A stretch of 64,000 nt of DNA, taken from NCBI GenBank assembly GCA_944388955.1, contig CALXKJ010000003.1, positions 1-64,000 on the forward strand. Direction: 5' to 3'. Positions 1 to 9,373 of this stretch are shown piece after piece; positions within the stretch are counted from its first letter, which is position 1; each line of letters opens with the position of its first letter. This DNA comes from an uncultured Spirochaetaceae bacterium (GTDB taxonomy: Bacteria; Spirochaetota; Spirochaetia; Sphaerochaetales; Sphaerochaetaceae). A program made the translations under genes and the position numbers. The notes beneath the pieces were generated by a model. That model searched no databases, had not been told where the DNA came from, and was given only the letters and a program-made list of their open reading frames with translations.

Positions 1-352
1 TCACTTTTTTGTTCCTCCTGTGAAAAGGCCCATTTCATGTCTACCTTCAGGGGGTTAGTTCAATACGGGGGGGGGTAGTGATTTCACGCTGAAGATACTC
101 ATAGACTTCCATCTCTGAAGAATCCAGCTTTTCAGGATTGATGCGGCTGAGCATCATATCCATCTCCGCCATTGACCACGGTCCTGTGGTTGATGGCAAA
201 GCAAGGCCTTCAGAAATATACAAGGTCTTCATAGCCCTGTATATCGGGCTATCAACAGGAACTATCTCCTGTCTATTTGTTTCAGTGACAGATGAGAATA
301 CTGCCGAAACCATAAGCAAAGACAAGAGAGCAAAAGCAATGAACTTCTTCAT
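1..352 (-). pseudogene. Remnant of a Wzi-like outer-membrane protein, internally deleted and frameshifted
   Basis: A clear secretion signal (MKKFIAFALLSLLMVSAVFS) is followed by about 70 residues that match the N-termini of the two intact paralogues downstream on the opposite strand (a short helical stretch with YRAMKTLYISEGLALPS, compare IIDDLYALEGLGSPS). The reading frame ends at position 47, after a run of nine C and then five C on the coding strand. Adding one base in the C5 run opens a frame reading LKVDMKWAF, which resembles the last beta-strand of the paralogues (LQVHIGVKF). The whole barrel between is missing. It therefore looks like an N-terminus joined to a C-terminus after a large deletion. 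The 3' end lies outside the window. Assembly error at the homopolymers is possible. Confidence 0.6.
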
Positions 353-419
353 GTAACTGACTATATCACACAAAATCCATCTCTTTTACAAAATATCCCC
401 CCATTACAGCCACATCGAA

Positions 420-431
420 TATACTTATTGC
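420..431 (+). promoter_or_regulatory. -10 box 6 bases before the ATG (leaderless start)
   Basis: TATACT at 420-425 ends six bases before the ATG at 432. There is no purine-rich ribosome-binding site. No good -35 box is visible at 16-18 bases. Confidence 0.35.
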
Positions 432-2138
432 ATGAGACGATTGTCACTGCTCATCATTATCGCTGTAGTCGCTATAGCATCCATCGCCGCCGTTGATGCT
501 TACATTATTCCATTATCTTCAGATTTCTATAACATCATCGATGATTTGTACGCACTTGAAGGCCTTGGAAGCCCATCCGATGCCAGACCATACAGTATCG
601 CTCAAGCTGAAATGATACTCAGCAAAGTGCCAACAGACTCCATTTCAGGATACTCAAAGACACTTTATGAGAAGGCGAATGAAATACTCAATGAGAACGT
701 GCGATGGAAATTCAAAGACGGATTCGGCATCGGCGCTCATCTTGAAATCAATCCGGAAATCTACGCCCATTCAAACAGTGAGGACTTCACTGGAGAAGAA
801 GACTGGGCGTATCAATATGATGATAGGGAAAGATTCCTATACCTCGGACTTGAATTCAGTGTATACGACTTCTTCTACACATATGCAGACCTCATGTACA
901 CGATGGGACGGTACACAGAAGGAGCAACATTTTATGATAGTACAGATATCCCATATGGTATCGGCGCGATTCTCCCGGAAGGCTCATCTTTCAGCATAGT
1001 GGATTCATCTCAGCAATATACGGACAAATTCTCATCAAATATTCCACCACAGTCTGCAAAATTCGAATTCGTATGGCCAAAGAGAGCATTTGTTTCATTT
1101 GGTGGAAAGCACTGGACATTGCAATTCGGGAGGGAAAGACTTGACTGGGGAAACTCACGGGTTTCCAATTTCATAATAGACAGTCATGTGGATTATCATG
1201 ACACTCTACGCCTCACATTCTTTACTGATAGCTTCTCATATGAATGGGCAAATCTCTTCTTCACAACATCTGGAACTGGAGGAGAAGAACCAGATAAGAA
1301 TATAAGGATGCTCATGGCTCATAGGCTTGAATTCCGTCCAATAAAGTACATAAGCTTCGCTATCAGCGAGAATGTGATGTACCAGACACCTGCCCTCAAT
1401 ATAGGAGCGATGAATCCAGGAAACATATTTCACAATCTCAATAACAGAAGCATGTTCAACGCAATAGCAAGCGCGGAATTGAATATCATGCCAATAAAAG
1501 GCCTCGACATCTACGCACAGGCTGTCCTTGATCAGGCAAGAGCCCCAAATGAAGGAGATAGCCAAGGAGACGCATGGGGAATCCTCGGTGGCGTCGAGTA
1601 TTCATTCTCACCAAGAAATACAGGCGTTCTTTCATTCAATCTTGAATTCGACTACACAAGTCCATTGCTCTACAGGCGTGACGGTGTTGATTTCCTCATG
1701 TACAGATGGATTCAGACGATGGATGTAGACGAACAACCTCTCAAGCTCTACTACATAGGATATAAATATGGAGGAGATGCCGCACTCCTTCATCTTGGAA
1801 TCTCTTATGATCTCTATGATGTGTTCTCCGTCTTCCTCTCTGGAGATTTCATGCTCAAAGGCGAGATGGATATGGCCCATAGCCATAATGTAAACAACGA
1901 CAATAATGAATATCCGAATTATGAAGGTGCAACACCCTCAGGCAACGTCATCTCACAGATAATGATTCTCACACTCGGTGGTGAGTACCATATACCGGGC
2001 CTTCCCGACTGGATGGGACTCTCATTCTCATCAGCACTCTCGCTTGTAGGTGCCCAGAATTGGAATAAGACAACGAAGACTGCAAGTGATGGCCGCATGG
2101 ATGTGCAGTTCTCGCTTGCTATGAAGCTTTCTATATAA
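432..2138 (+). CDS. Capsule assembly Wzi-like outer-membrane beta-barrel protein
   Basis: 568 residues. An N-terminal hydrophobic export signal (about residues 5-23) is followed by a helical segment (about 25-95) and then alternating polar/aromatic beta-strands to the C-terminus. The strand KHWTLQFGRERLDWGNSR (about 220-240) carries the GR-x-LDWG signature of the Wzi capsule-assembly family (PF14052). Known Wzi proteins are outer-membrane barrels that help anchor surface polysaccharide. Whether this organism has a capsule cannot be told from the window; a role in surface glycan attachment or as a structural barrel is inference. The gene forms a pair with the similar-sized paralogue 16 bases downstream. 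It has no Shine-Dalgarno sequence, only a -10-like box next to the ATG. Confidence 0.7.
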   Translation: MRRLSLLIIIAVVAIASIAAVDAYIIPLSSDFYNIIDDLYALEGLGSPSDARPYSIAQAEMILSKVPTDSISGYSKTLYEKANEILNENVRWKFKDGFGIGAHLEINPEIYAHSNSEDFTGEEDWAYQYDDRERFLYLGLEFSVYDFFYTYADLMYTMGRYTEGATFYDSTDIPYGIGAILPEGSSFSIVDSSQQYTDKFSSNIPPQSAKFEFVWPKRAFVSFGGKHWTLQFGRERLDWGNSRVSNFIIDSHVDYHDTLRLTFFTDSFSYEWANLFFTTSGTGGEEPDKNIRMLMAHRLEFRPIKYISFAISENVMYQTPALNIGAMNPGNIFHNLNNRSMFNAIASAELNIMPIKGLDIYAQAVLDQARAPNEGDSQGDAWGILGGVEYSFSPRNTGVLSFNLEFDYTSPLLYRRDGVDFLMYRWIQTMDVDEQPLKLYYIGYKYGGDAALLHLGISYDLYDVFSVFLSGDFMLKGEMDMAHSHNVNNDNNEYPNYEGATPSGNVISQIMILTLGGEYHIPGLPDWMGLSFSSALSLVGAQNWNKTTKTASDGRMDVQFSLAMKLSI

Positions 2139-2154
2139 AAAGGAGAATGGAAAC

Positions 2155-3873
2155 ATGAAGAGATTGCTACCAATCATCATGATTGCTCTGATTCTGACAA
2201 CGCTCTTCCCGCTTAGTGCTGCGAACATGCAGAAAACCTTCCACAAAAGCGATCCAGAGTACCAGATGGCATATGCGCTCTGTATTTCAGCTGGTGTACT
2301 TCCGCCATCACAGGTCTCCCCTGTTACTGGTGCGGAGCTTGCTAAGGCTCTTTCAAGGATTGATTACCAGAGATTGTCACTCAGTGAAAAAGAAGCGTAT
2401 GACAGCCTGATGAAGAAGCTTGAGTATCATCCGATACTCGAAAGTGATGTCTTCGGCTTCGATCCACGTCCTACTATCTCTTTTGATGCTGTTGCTCACA
2501 CATCAGGCAAGACAGCTTCTCGCGATATGCTTTTCCAGAGAGAAGACAGACTCGATGGTATCAATCTGAAATTCGAGATGGCCTTCGCGGACATAGGTTA
2601 TGGACGCTTCAACTGGCTGATGCTCTCTCCTTCGATAAAAGATTACACAACAGGAAAGTATTTCAACACCAACTTTGACACATGGTTCAAAGGGAACATC
2701 ACAGACATGCAGCACGAAGGCGTCTTCGATGCAGGAATTCTCTTCGGTAATGACTGGATGAACTTCTCAATCATGAGCGGTAGACAGGAGATGGGAGGAG
2801 GTCATACAGGCAACTTTGCTATTGGAGATAACTTCGTACGTCAGCAGTACTTAAGATTACACACATTCTCCAAGTGGTTCGACTATACCTATTCACTGAC
2901 ACGCTATGGAAAGATGCAAGATGGCGGTGACGATCCCGGCTCACTCTCAATGGTCAGCAATGGCGAAAGCTTCGATAGCCCGCAGCAGGTATTCCCGCTC
3001 CACCGTTTCACATTCAAGATTGCAGATAAAGTCGATATCTCTGTCAGTGAAGGTGCGATGATGCTCATCGACAACATCTTCAATCCCGCGGTGCTCAATC
3101 CATTCCTCTTCATCCACGGTTTTGATAACTATTCAGACAACTATGAAAGCCCCGTGGGGTCTGGAGATGAAGCCAATAACATCCTCGTTCTTGAGCTTGG
3201 ATGGACAATCCTTCCACATCACAGGATAAGCTTCCAGGCAATGTCAGACCAAATACAGATAGGAGGAGAAAACAGGAGTGTACCAAACGCTCTTAGCTTC
3301 CTCATGAACTACGAGACAAGCTGGATCATTGGTGAAGAGTACCTCAATGGCTGGGTGGAAGCTACATACACAATGCCTGCTGTTTACCTGAATACCAAAC
3401 TTGCTGACAAAACTGGTCAAAAATACAACCACAACTACGATTACATCGTAGGCTATCCAATGTGGAAATTCAATGATACAGATGGTGATATAGACTACGC
3501 TGGCTACAAGTATGGTCCTGACAGCATCGTCTTCGGTCTTGGTGCTAATTATGGACGTCCAGGACTCTTCTCGCTTGAGACATCACTCACATACATCATC
3601 CATGGTGTATATGGACTTGGATACCAGAATATCGTTGCAACAAGAAATCCTGATGAAGCAAAGAAGCTCTTCTCAGTTCCTCTCAGCGATGCTGAGCACA
3701 GGATAGAGCTTCTTGCAAAAGGCACATACATTCCGATGGAAGGCCTTGAGCTTATTGGCGGTGTCGGTCTTGTGCAAGTATGGAATTACCAGACGAACAA
3801 GGGCGAGAACCGCACAGATCTTCAGGTGCATATCGGCGTGAAGTTCGACCCAGTCGGAATGTTCAGTAAATGA
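2155..3873 (+). CDS. Second Wzi-like outer-membrane beta-barrel protein
   Basis: 572 residues, paralogous to the preceding gene: signal peptide (about 1-23, ending LFPLSAA), an N-terminal helical part with YQMAYALCISAGVLPPSQ, then a long barrel-like region with a Wzi-type strand (MNFSIMSGRQEMGGGHTGNF). The signature LDWG of the upstream copy is replaced here. The last strand LQVHIGVKF resembles the tail of the broken copy at the window start. Start at 2155 is supported by AAAAGGAG ending 8 bases upstream. The 16-base gap suggests co-transcription with its paralogue. Outer-membrane placement is likely; the exact function is not known. Confidence 0.65.
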   Translation: MKRLLPIIMIALILTTLFPLSAANMQKTFHKSDPEYQMAYALCISAGVLPPSQVSPVTGAELAKALSRIDYQRLSLSEKEAYDSLMKKLEYHPILESDVFGFDPRPTISFDAVAHTSGKTASRDMLFQREDRLDGINLKFEMAFADIGYGRFNWLMLSPSIKDYTTGKYFNTNFDTWFKGNITDMQHEGVFDAGILFGNDWMNFSIMSGRQEMGGGHTGNFAIGDNFVRQQYLRLHTFSKWFDYTYSLTRYGKMQDGGDDPGSLSMVSNGESFDSPQQVFPLHRFTFKIADKVDISVSEGAMMLIDNIFNPAVLNPFLFIHGFDNYSDNYESPVGSGDEANNILVLELGWTILPHHRISFQAMSDQIQIGGENRSVPNALSFLMNYETSWIIGEEYLNGWVEATYTMPAVYLNTKLADKTGQKYNHNYDYIVGYPMWKFNDTDGDIDYAGYKYGPDSIVFGLGANYGRPGLFSLETSLTYIIHGVYGLGYQNIVATRNPDEAKKLFSVPLSDAEHRIELLAKGTYIPMEGLELIGGVGLVQVWNYQTNKGENRTDLQVHIGVKFDPVGMFSK

Positions 3874-3895
3874 TATCTGGCAATACAGATGATGG

Positions 3896-3924
3896 ATGGG
3901 GGCCTTCAGTTGAAGGCCCCATTT
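3896..3924. terminator. Bidirectional intrinsic terminator between convergent genes
   Basis: A strong hairpin, GGGGCCTTCA-GT-TGAAGGCCCC, followed by ATTTC on the plus strand, lies between the stop of the Wzi-like gene (3873) and the stop of the minus-strand glycosidase (3931). Confidence 0.75.
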
Positions 3925-3930
3925 CAGACT

Positions 3931-6015
3931 TTACCAGACGAACACGCTACAGCTGTCAGGAGGAAGGACAGTGCTAAATGCCTGTCCATCAGAAGAGCAC
4001 TTTCTTCCGCTTATGATTTCTGTGACATCCGTAGCCTTGAAATTTCTGACTACAACTGAATCCGGCTCAGAGGAGAAGTTGATTGCAAGCATTGCACTCT
4101 TTGATTCTGACACAATATATGCCAGATGAGTGCAAGCACCTTTCTCTGCAACCATCTGTCCTTTCCCTTTAAGCTCATCACGGAAATAACTTTCCACTGA
4201 CAACGGCATTGCATCCTTGAAAACAGTACCAGCAAAAGAATTGAAATAGATTGTGGCCCCTTTACCGCATTTGTGCTTTATTACAGCAGGAGAGCCTTCA
4301 GAAGTATATGCAAGGACTTCAGTACTCGCTTCATCAGTTATCCTTAACTTCTGATGCATTTTTGAAAGAGAAATGACTTCACCACCGAATGTATACGTGC
4401 CACCTGCTCCTACATCTTCTTCTATGAAGCCGAAGAGCGATGAAAGGTCATGTCCAGGAATGCCTTCTTTTGGTGCTTCAATATATTCATTCGATGTGCC
4501 AAGCCTTGAATCGGCAACAAGGATACCACCCTTTTCCGTATATTCCCTAAGCCTCTGTATTTCTTCCTTGTTTATCGACATTGTTGCTGGTATGACAATA
4601 ATATCTGCAGAAAAATCTTCATCATCGAGATGCTCAATATCCGTAAATTCAGGATTTGCTCCTATATTCCAGAAAAGCTTATACCAGCCTTCGACATCAT
4701 CAGGCCAGAAACTATCAACCCATTTGAGCATGCAATCGAAAGCAAGTCTTTTCCCATAGCTTGTAGCAATTCTTACAGATGGTTTTCTTATCTGGAATGA
4801 AGAGAAAACTTCATCGTGGGAATAAATCACCGAAAGAAGATCTTTAACAGCAACACTCCTCTCATTTGGTGTTCCATCAAACTGTGTGAGTCCTCGCCCA
4901 GTAATCTGATAGCCGTGAAGGAAAGGCCTCCATCGCCAGAGCTGCATCATGCAGGGGGCATTGAAAATGTTCATCCATATCCAGTTCCTTATTTCTGAAG
5001 GAGACACTTCAGAACCAGGTGTCATAGCCGCCTGCGTATGGGTCTGAAGCTCATTAACTGCATACGGTTTATGAGCCTTGCGCGCAGCTCCTGCTGGAAT
5101 TGAGAAGTACTCTGAAAGAATCCATGGTGTATTACGATAATCCCTCCCCCAGCTCTTTGGATAAAAAGTTGAGCCATAAACATCAGGAATATGGGCAGTA
5201 TCGAATTCGTCATTATTACGCTGTGTGATACTGACATCGTATGGATTGTAATAGACCATATATTTCTGGATTATCTGGCTGCTTGTGCCATCTATGATAA
5301 TCGAATGGATGCTGTCATATTTTTTTGCAGTATCGTAAAGGAACTGGCAGATATCAGTAAGGTTTTCGCTTCTGAATTTCTCGAAATCATATGATGGCAG
5401 AAGGCTACTCCAGATGCTATACCCCGCATTTCTATTTTCAGCACTGATTTCATCAAAAGAAGAATACCTTCTATACCATGCATAATTCAGGGCTTCGATT
5501 GTTCCATATTTCTTCTTAAGCCATTTTCTGTAGCATTTAATCGTCCACTCATCATCACTTTTAAAATGAGCTTCATTGAAAACATCCCATCCAAACACAG
5601 CAGGATGATCTTTCAATGCCGTTATAGCGCTTCTGAAATAATCATCAAAAAGCTTTTGGATATGAGGATGATTCATATTCGACCAATAAACATTAGGAGA
5701 CAGGCCATTACCTTCGCTGGATACGGTCTCAGCATCTACTGGCAGCAAGCAATCTGGAACGCCTTCCTGCGCCTGATTCTGACCGAAAAGCTGCATTATA
5801 GCCTTAATTCCGAGTTCATTGCAGACATCAAGCACGAAACGAGTACGATCATATATAAATTCATCCGGCTTATCAGTCAGCCATGGATTCGCAATCGGCC
5901 ATAGCGTTATAAGGTTATAACCATCATTCTTCATGTTATGAAGATCCCGTCTGATTTCATCGTCTGAATAATCCCTTTCGATGACATAAACCGCACCAAA
6001 ATCTAATCGCTTCAT
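3931..6015 (-). CDS. GH42-like (clan GH-A) beta-glycosidase
   Basis: 694 residues with no signal peptide, so cytoplasmic. Residues 1-400 form a TIM-barrel of the GH42 beta-galactosidase type: the acid/base glutamate sits in WDVFNEAH (Glu148) and the likely nucleophile in YAVNELQTHT (Glu322). A second domain (about 400-620) fits the GH42 trimerisation/glutamine-amidotransferase-like fold (VIPATMSINKEE, GILVADSRLG). Family members cleave terminal beta-galactosides, sometimes other beta-glycosides; the substrate is not certain. It is the last gene of the sugar operon and overlaps the response regulator by 4 bases, so its substrate is probably what the transporter brings in. The divergent mannose-phosphate isomerase raises the alternative of a mannose-containing glycan. 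Confidence 0.72.
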   Translation of the reverse strand: MKRLDFGAVYVIERDYSDDEIRRDLHNMKNDGYNLITLWPIANPWLTDKPDEFIYDRTRFVLDVCNELGIKAIMQLFGQNQAQEGVPDCLLPVDAETVSSEGNGLSPNVYWSNMNHPHIQKLFDDYFRSAITALKDHPAVFGWDVFNEAHFKSDDEWTIKCYRKWLKKKYGTIEALNYAWYRRYSSFDEISAENRNAGYSIWSSLLPSYDFEKFRSENLTDICQFLYDTAKKYDSIHSIIIDGTSSQIIQKYMVYYNPYDVSITQRNNDEFDTAHIPDVYGSTFYPKSWGRDYRNTPWILSEYFSIPAGAARKAHKPYAVNELQTHTQAAMTPGSEVSPSEIRNWIWMNIFNAPCMMQLWRWRPFLHGYQITGRGLTQFDGTPNERSVAVKDLLSVIYSHDEVFSSFQIRKPSVRIATSYGKRLAFDCMLKWVDSFWPDDVEGWYKLFWNIGANPEFTDIEHLDDEDFSADIIVIPATMSINKEEIQRLREYTEKGGILVADSRLGTSNEYIEAPKEGIPGHDLSSLFGFIEEDVGAGGTYTFGGEVISLSKMHQKLRITDEASTEVLAYTSEGSPAVIKHKCGKGATIYFNSFAGTVFKDAMPLSVESYFRDELKGKGQMVAEKGACTHLAYIVSESKSAMLAINFSSEPDSVVVRNFKATDVTEIISGRKCSSDGQAFSTVLPPDSCSVFVW

Positions 6016-6803
6016 TTCTGTTCTCCTTTTTCAGCGGAAAGATTGGAATTGAAATATTCTTTTCTGTAATTCTCCGGAGTCATTCCGGTATATTTCTTGA
6101 AAATGTAAATAAAATACTTATAATCGCTGTATCCCAGCATATCGGCAATTTCATAGATTTTTGTTTCGACATTATCCAGGAGCAGAGATTTTGCTGCAGA
6201 TACCTTATACCTGGTAATCCATTTTATAAGATTGTCTCCAGTCTCATCCCGGAATATCCGCGAAAGATAATTCGGAGTGATTTTAAGTGCGTTGGCAATA
6301 TCCTGCACCTGAAGGCTTTCATGAATATGGTTTCCCACATACTCAATTGCCCGCTGCACAATGACATTTGAGACTTCGCCATCTTCCTCTGTTTTCTTCT
6401 GAAAAGTCGGAGGTGAAACTATCTTGCCAGACTGAAGTCTACCGGCAAGCTTCTTCAGAACATTGCTCAATTCATCAATATCCACAGGTTTCAGAATGTA
6501 ATCAACGGCATCAAGGTGAATCGCTGAAACGGCATAGGAAAAATCACTATATCCGGAAATGAATACGAACATCGCAGATGGTACAGAAGCCCTTATCTTC
6601 TCCGCCATCTCTATTCCAGACATTTTCGGCATACGGATATCAGTAATAACTACCTGCGCTTCTGTTCTGATAGCAAGTTCAAGACCTTCCAGCCCATTCG
6701 AGGCTGTTCCTAGAAGCTCATATCCAAGTCCATTCCAGTCAATATTTTTTTCTAGGCCATTTCGGATAAAGCTCTCATCTTCAACAAGAATCAGAGAAAT
6801 CAT
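6012..6803 (-). CDS. YesN-type response regulator with AraC DNA-binding domain
   Basis: 263 residues. The receiver domain (1-120) has the acidic pair ED at 9-10, phospho-acceptor Asp55 (VVITDIRMPK) and Lys105 (ILKPVD). A C-terminal AraC/XylS double helix-turn-helix (about 155-255) contains ALKITPNYLSRIF and the signature GYSDYKYFIYIFKKYTGMTP. It would be phosphorylated by the histidine kinase encoded just upstream (4-base ATGA overlap) and activate the sugar operon. In this family the pair senses extracellular oligosaccharide, often via the binding protein; that is inference here. Confidence 0.9.
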   Translation of the reverse strand: MISLILVEDESFIRNGLEKNIDWNGLGYELLGTASNGLEGLELAIRTEAQVVITDIRMPKMSGIEMAEKIRASVPSAMFVFISGYSDFSYAVSAIHLDAVDYILKPVDIDELSNVLKKLAGRLQSGKIVSPPTFQKKTEEDGEVSNVIVQRAIEYVGNHIHESLQVQDIANALKITPNYLSRIFRDETGDNLIKWITRYKVSAAKSLLLDNVETKIYEIADMLGYSDYKYFIYIFKKYTGMTPENYRKEYFNSNLSAEKGEQK

Positions 6804-8518
6804 AGTGATTCTCCTTTCCCGTTTTTATAAGGCTGCACGATATATGCATCGAGTCCTGTACCATCGCAATGCCTGAAAAAAAGGCCATACTCATTACCCC
6901 AATGCAGCTTCACCCGGCTATCTATTCCGTAAATGGCCATTCCTTTCTGGCCGCCTGTATATCCGGAAACAAGATTCCTCATCATTTCCAGATCCGCAGT
7001 GACACCATCATTTGAGACAGATATTATGAGATTGTCATTATCGACCATTGTACTGATGGAAACTACTGTAGGATGATCACAAGGCTCCCCTCCATGATAT
7101 ATCGCATTTTCCACCAACGGCTGTATCACGGAAGAAACCGTCAGTGCTTCCAATGTCTCATCAGGAATATTCATCCTGAAATCTATCATCCCAGCATAAC
7201 GGCAATCCTGTATCTTGATATACTCCTCAACGTATCCGATTTCCTCGCAGACAGTCGTAACAGGTCTGTTTGTCTTGATTTTCTGTCTGAAGAGTTTCGA
7301 CAGTGCTTCAATAAGCTCACACGTTTCAAAAGCGTTCTCTTCCCTAGCCATCCAGCAGATTGTATCCATGGTGTTGAAGAAGAAATGCGGATCAATGTAT
7401 GCCTGCAATGTCTTGATTGTCGAATCCTTCTCTCTGAGTTCTGATAAATACACCGCATTCACAAGCTCCTTCAGACGGTAATTCATCTTATTGAAACTTC
7501 TTGTAAGCGCAGTTATTTCATCATCAAAGTCATCCGTAAGCTCTGTCTCGAAATTATTGTTCTCCAGATTGTCCATTGCAGCAGAAATTGAGGAAAGACG
7601 CCGGAATATATTTCGTGAATACCAGGAGAAAGAAACAAAACTTAAAATAATGCCACAGCACAAAAGCGATGCAAGCATCAAAATCAGCAGAAAATAATCA
7701 TTTCCCGCAGGAACTTCATGAAGAAGAACAAGATCATCAACTGTTTCAAATCGATAATATGAATATGTCCTCTCATTAGCTTCATCATGAATCCATCCGA
7801 TATTTCCACTGCCTATATCAGACATTGATACCATGCGGGAAACCGCTCCATTGCTGAAATCGACAGCAATCTCGGAACCAAGAAGATAATAGCTGCTGCT
7901 ATTTCCATCACTCGAATGGAATAATCTTTCTATCACTGGCACCTTTATGAAGATTTCAACAATTCCTATCGGAGTCTGAATGTTATATATGTCATTAATT
8001 TTTCTCGTAAAAACGAGGCAACGCTTGCCATCCAGAGATGAAGACACACGAAGGAACTCCAATCGCCCAGTCTGCTGCAGTACTGTGTGGATTTCATCCT
8101 CAGTGACATCCGAAGAAACCATATCAGTACTCACGCTAATAGAATCCAATCGAGCAACTACTATACCTGCAATATTTCTGTCGTATGCAATGATATTAGA
8201 CAGATACTGCTCAACATTGTTTGCCTGTACTTCAATACCAGACTTCGATTCTGCGGTAAGGAAGGATGATACTGAATAATTGCTATATATCTGCAGGGAT
8301 TTCTGCTGAATATTATATAGTATGTTATCAATATTCATCCCTATCTTGGAAATATCATTGAATTCGGCATATTCCCTTTGCTTTATCTGCTTATCATTCT
8401 CCAGGAAGAAAATAAGACTGCTTAAAATTGCAAAAGGAATAAAGAATATCATGATGATAATAAGCAATGATCTTGCATATAACCCGTGCATAAACCTCTC
8501 ACCACGATATCCATTCAT
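6800..8518 (-). CDS. YesM-type sensor histidine kinase
   Basis: 572 residues. Membrane segments at about 15-38 and 276-298 flank an extracellular sensor of roughly 235 residues. A HAMP region follows (about 300-352), then the His_kinase domain of PF06580 with phospho-acceptor His378 in YIDPHFFFNTM, and an HATPase_c domain (VENAIYHGG). This is the LytS/YesM class found beside carbohydrate ABC transporters. The start at 8518 sits 7 bases from the permease stop; an alternative ATG at 8491 has GAGAGG three bases upstream and removes nine residues. Partner of the downstream AraC-type regulator. Confidence 0.9.
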   Translation of the reverse strand: MNGYRGERFMHGLYARSLLIIIMIFFIPFAILSSLIFFLENDKQIKQREYAEFNDISKIGMNIDNILYNIQQKSLQIYSNYSVSSFLTAESKSGIEVQANNVEQYLSNIIAYDRNIAGIVVARLDSISVSTDMVSSDVTEDEIHTVLQQTGRLEFLRVSSSLDGKRCLVFTRKINDIYNIQTPIGIVEIFIKVPVIERLFHSSDGNSSSYYLLGSEIAVDFSNGAVSRMVSMSDIGSGNIGWIHDEANERTYSYYRFETVDDLVLLHEVPAGNDYFLLILMLASLLCCGIILSFVSFSWYSRNIFRRLSSISAAMDNLENNNFETELTDDFDDEITALTRSFNKMNYRLKELVNAVYLSELREKDSTIKTLQAYIDPHFFFNTMDTICWMAREENAFETCELIEALSKLFRQKIKTNRPVTTVCEEIGYVEEYIKIQDCRYAGMIDFRMNIPDETLEALTVSSVIQPLVENAIYHGGEPCDHPTVVSISTMVDNDNLIISVSNDGVTADLEMMRNLVSGYTGGQKGMAIYGIDSRVKLHWGNEYGLFFRHCDGTGLDAYIVQPYKNGKGESL

Positions 8519-8524
8519 ATCATT

Positions 8525-9373
8525 TCATCCTTTAACAGCCCCACTTACCATGCCATTCATTACCTTGCTGTAAAACAGCAGATAAACAATGATGACAGGA
8601 AGTGCTGATATTGATAATGCGGCGAACATAAGCGGGTAATTTACTGTATATGTACCTACAAAATTCGTAACACCAAGCGGCATTGTCTTAAGTCGATTGC
8701 TTCTGATCAGAACAAGAGCCAGAGGAAACTCATTCCAGGTATTCAGAAAGCTCAGTATTGCGGTTGTTGAGAGTACAGGCTGGCACATCGGAAGGATTAT
8801 CCTCGACATTGTCTGCCCGAATCTACAGCCATCTATGCACGCAGCTTCTTCCATTTCCCATGGAATAGCTTTCACATAGCTCTCGACAAGGAAAACTCCT
8901 ACAGGCAGTGCGAATGCGATATATGGTAGGATAAGGGTAATTCTTTTATTAAGGAGTCCGAAGGCCTTGAATTCAAGGAAAATCGGAATAAGCAACGCGT
9001 AAATCGGAATCAGCATTCCCGCAAGGAAGAAATAATAGATAAATGTTCTGCCTCGGAATTTGAAGCGCGAAAGAATATATCCAATAACAAAAGAGAGAAT
9101 AACCGCAATCAATACTGAGATAACAGTGTAATACACACTATTCATAAAGTACGTTCCGAGATTTCCTTCCGTTATTGCCTGCACATAATTACTGAAAGCA
9201 GGCTTTTGAGGGAGACTGATTATATCGATAGCGAACTCTTTCTGAGTTTTCAGCGAAGAATAAATCATCCATACAATCGGGAAGATGCACGTAATTGATA
9301 ACAGCCACAATGCTATATTTATAATTGTCCTACCGCATATACGTGTTCCTTTGACTAGTTTTTCGTTAATCAT
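8525..9373 (-). CDS. Sugar ABC transporter permease (MalG/UgpE type)
   Basis: 282 residues with six predicted membrane segments (first at about 15-37). The cytoplasmic EAA loop, EEAACIDGCRFGQTMSRIILP, fits the CUT1 carbohydrate-uptake family, where it docks the ATPase. It overlaps the upstream permease by 8 bases. No ATPase gene is present in the operon, so a shared MsmK/MalK-type ATPase encoded elsewhere is presumably used, which is usual for this family. Confidence 0.9.
   Translation of the reverse strand: MINEKLVKGTRICGRTIINIALWLLSITCIFPIVWMIYSSLKTQKEFAIDIISLPQKPAFSNYVQAITEGNLGTYFMNSVYYTVISVLIAVILSFVIGYILSRFKFRGRTFIYYFFLAGMLIPIYALLIPIFLEFKAFGLLNKRITLILPYIAFALPVGVFLVESYVKAIPWEMEEAACIDGCRFGQTMSRIILPMCQPVLSTTAILSFLNTWNEFPLALVLIRSNRLKTMPLGVTNFVGTYTVNYPLMFAALSISALPVIIVYLLFYSKVMNGMVSGAVKG

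Noticed and set aside
67-75. C9 run as a phase-variation switch of the Wzi-like gene
   Set aside because: No single change in the C9 run restores a long frame, because the barrel is absent; the shift that recovers the last strand is in the C5 run.
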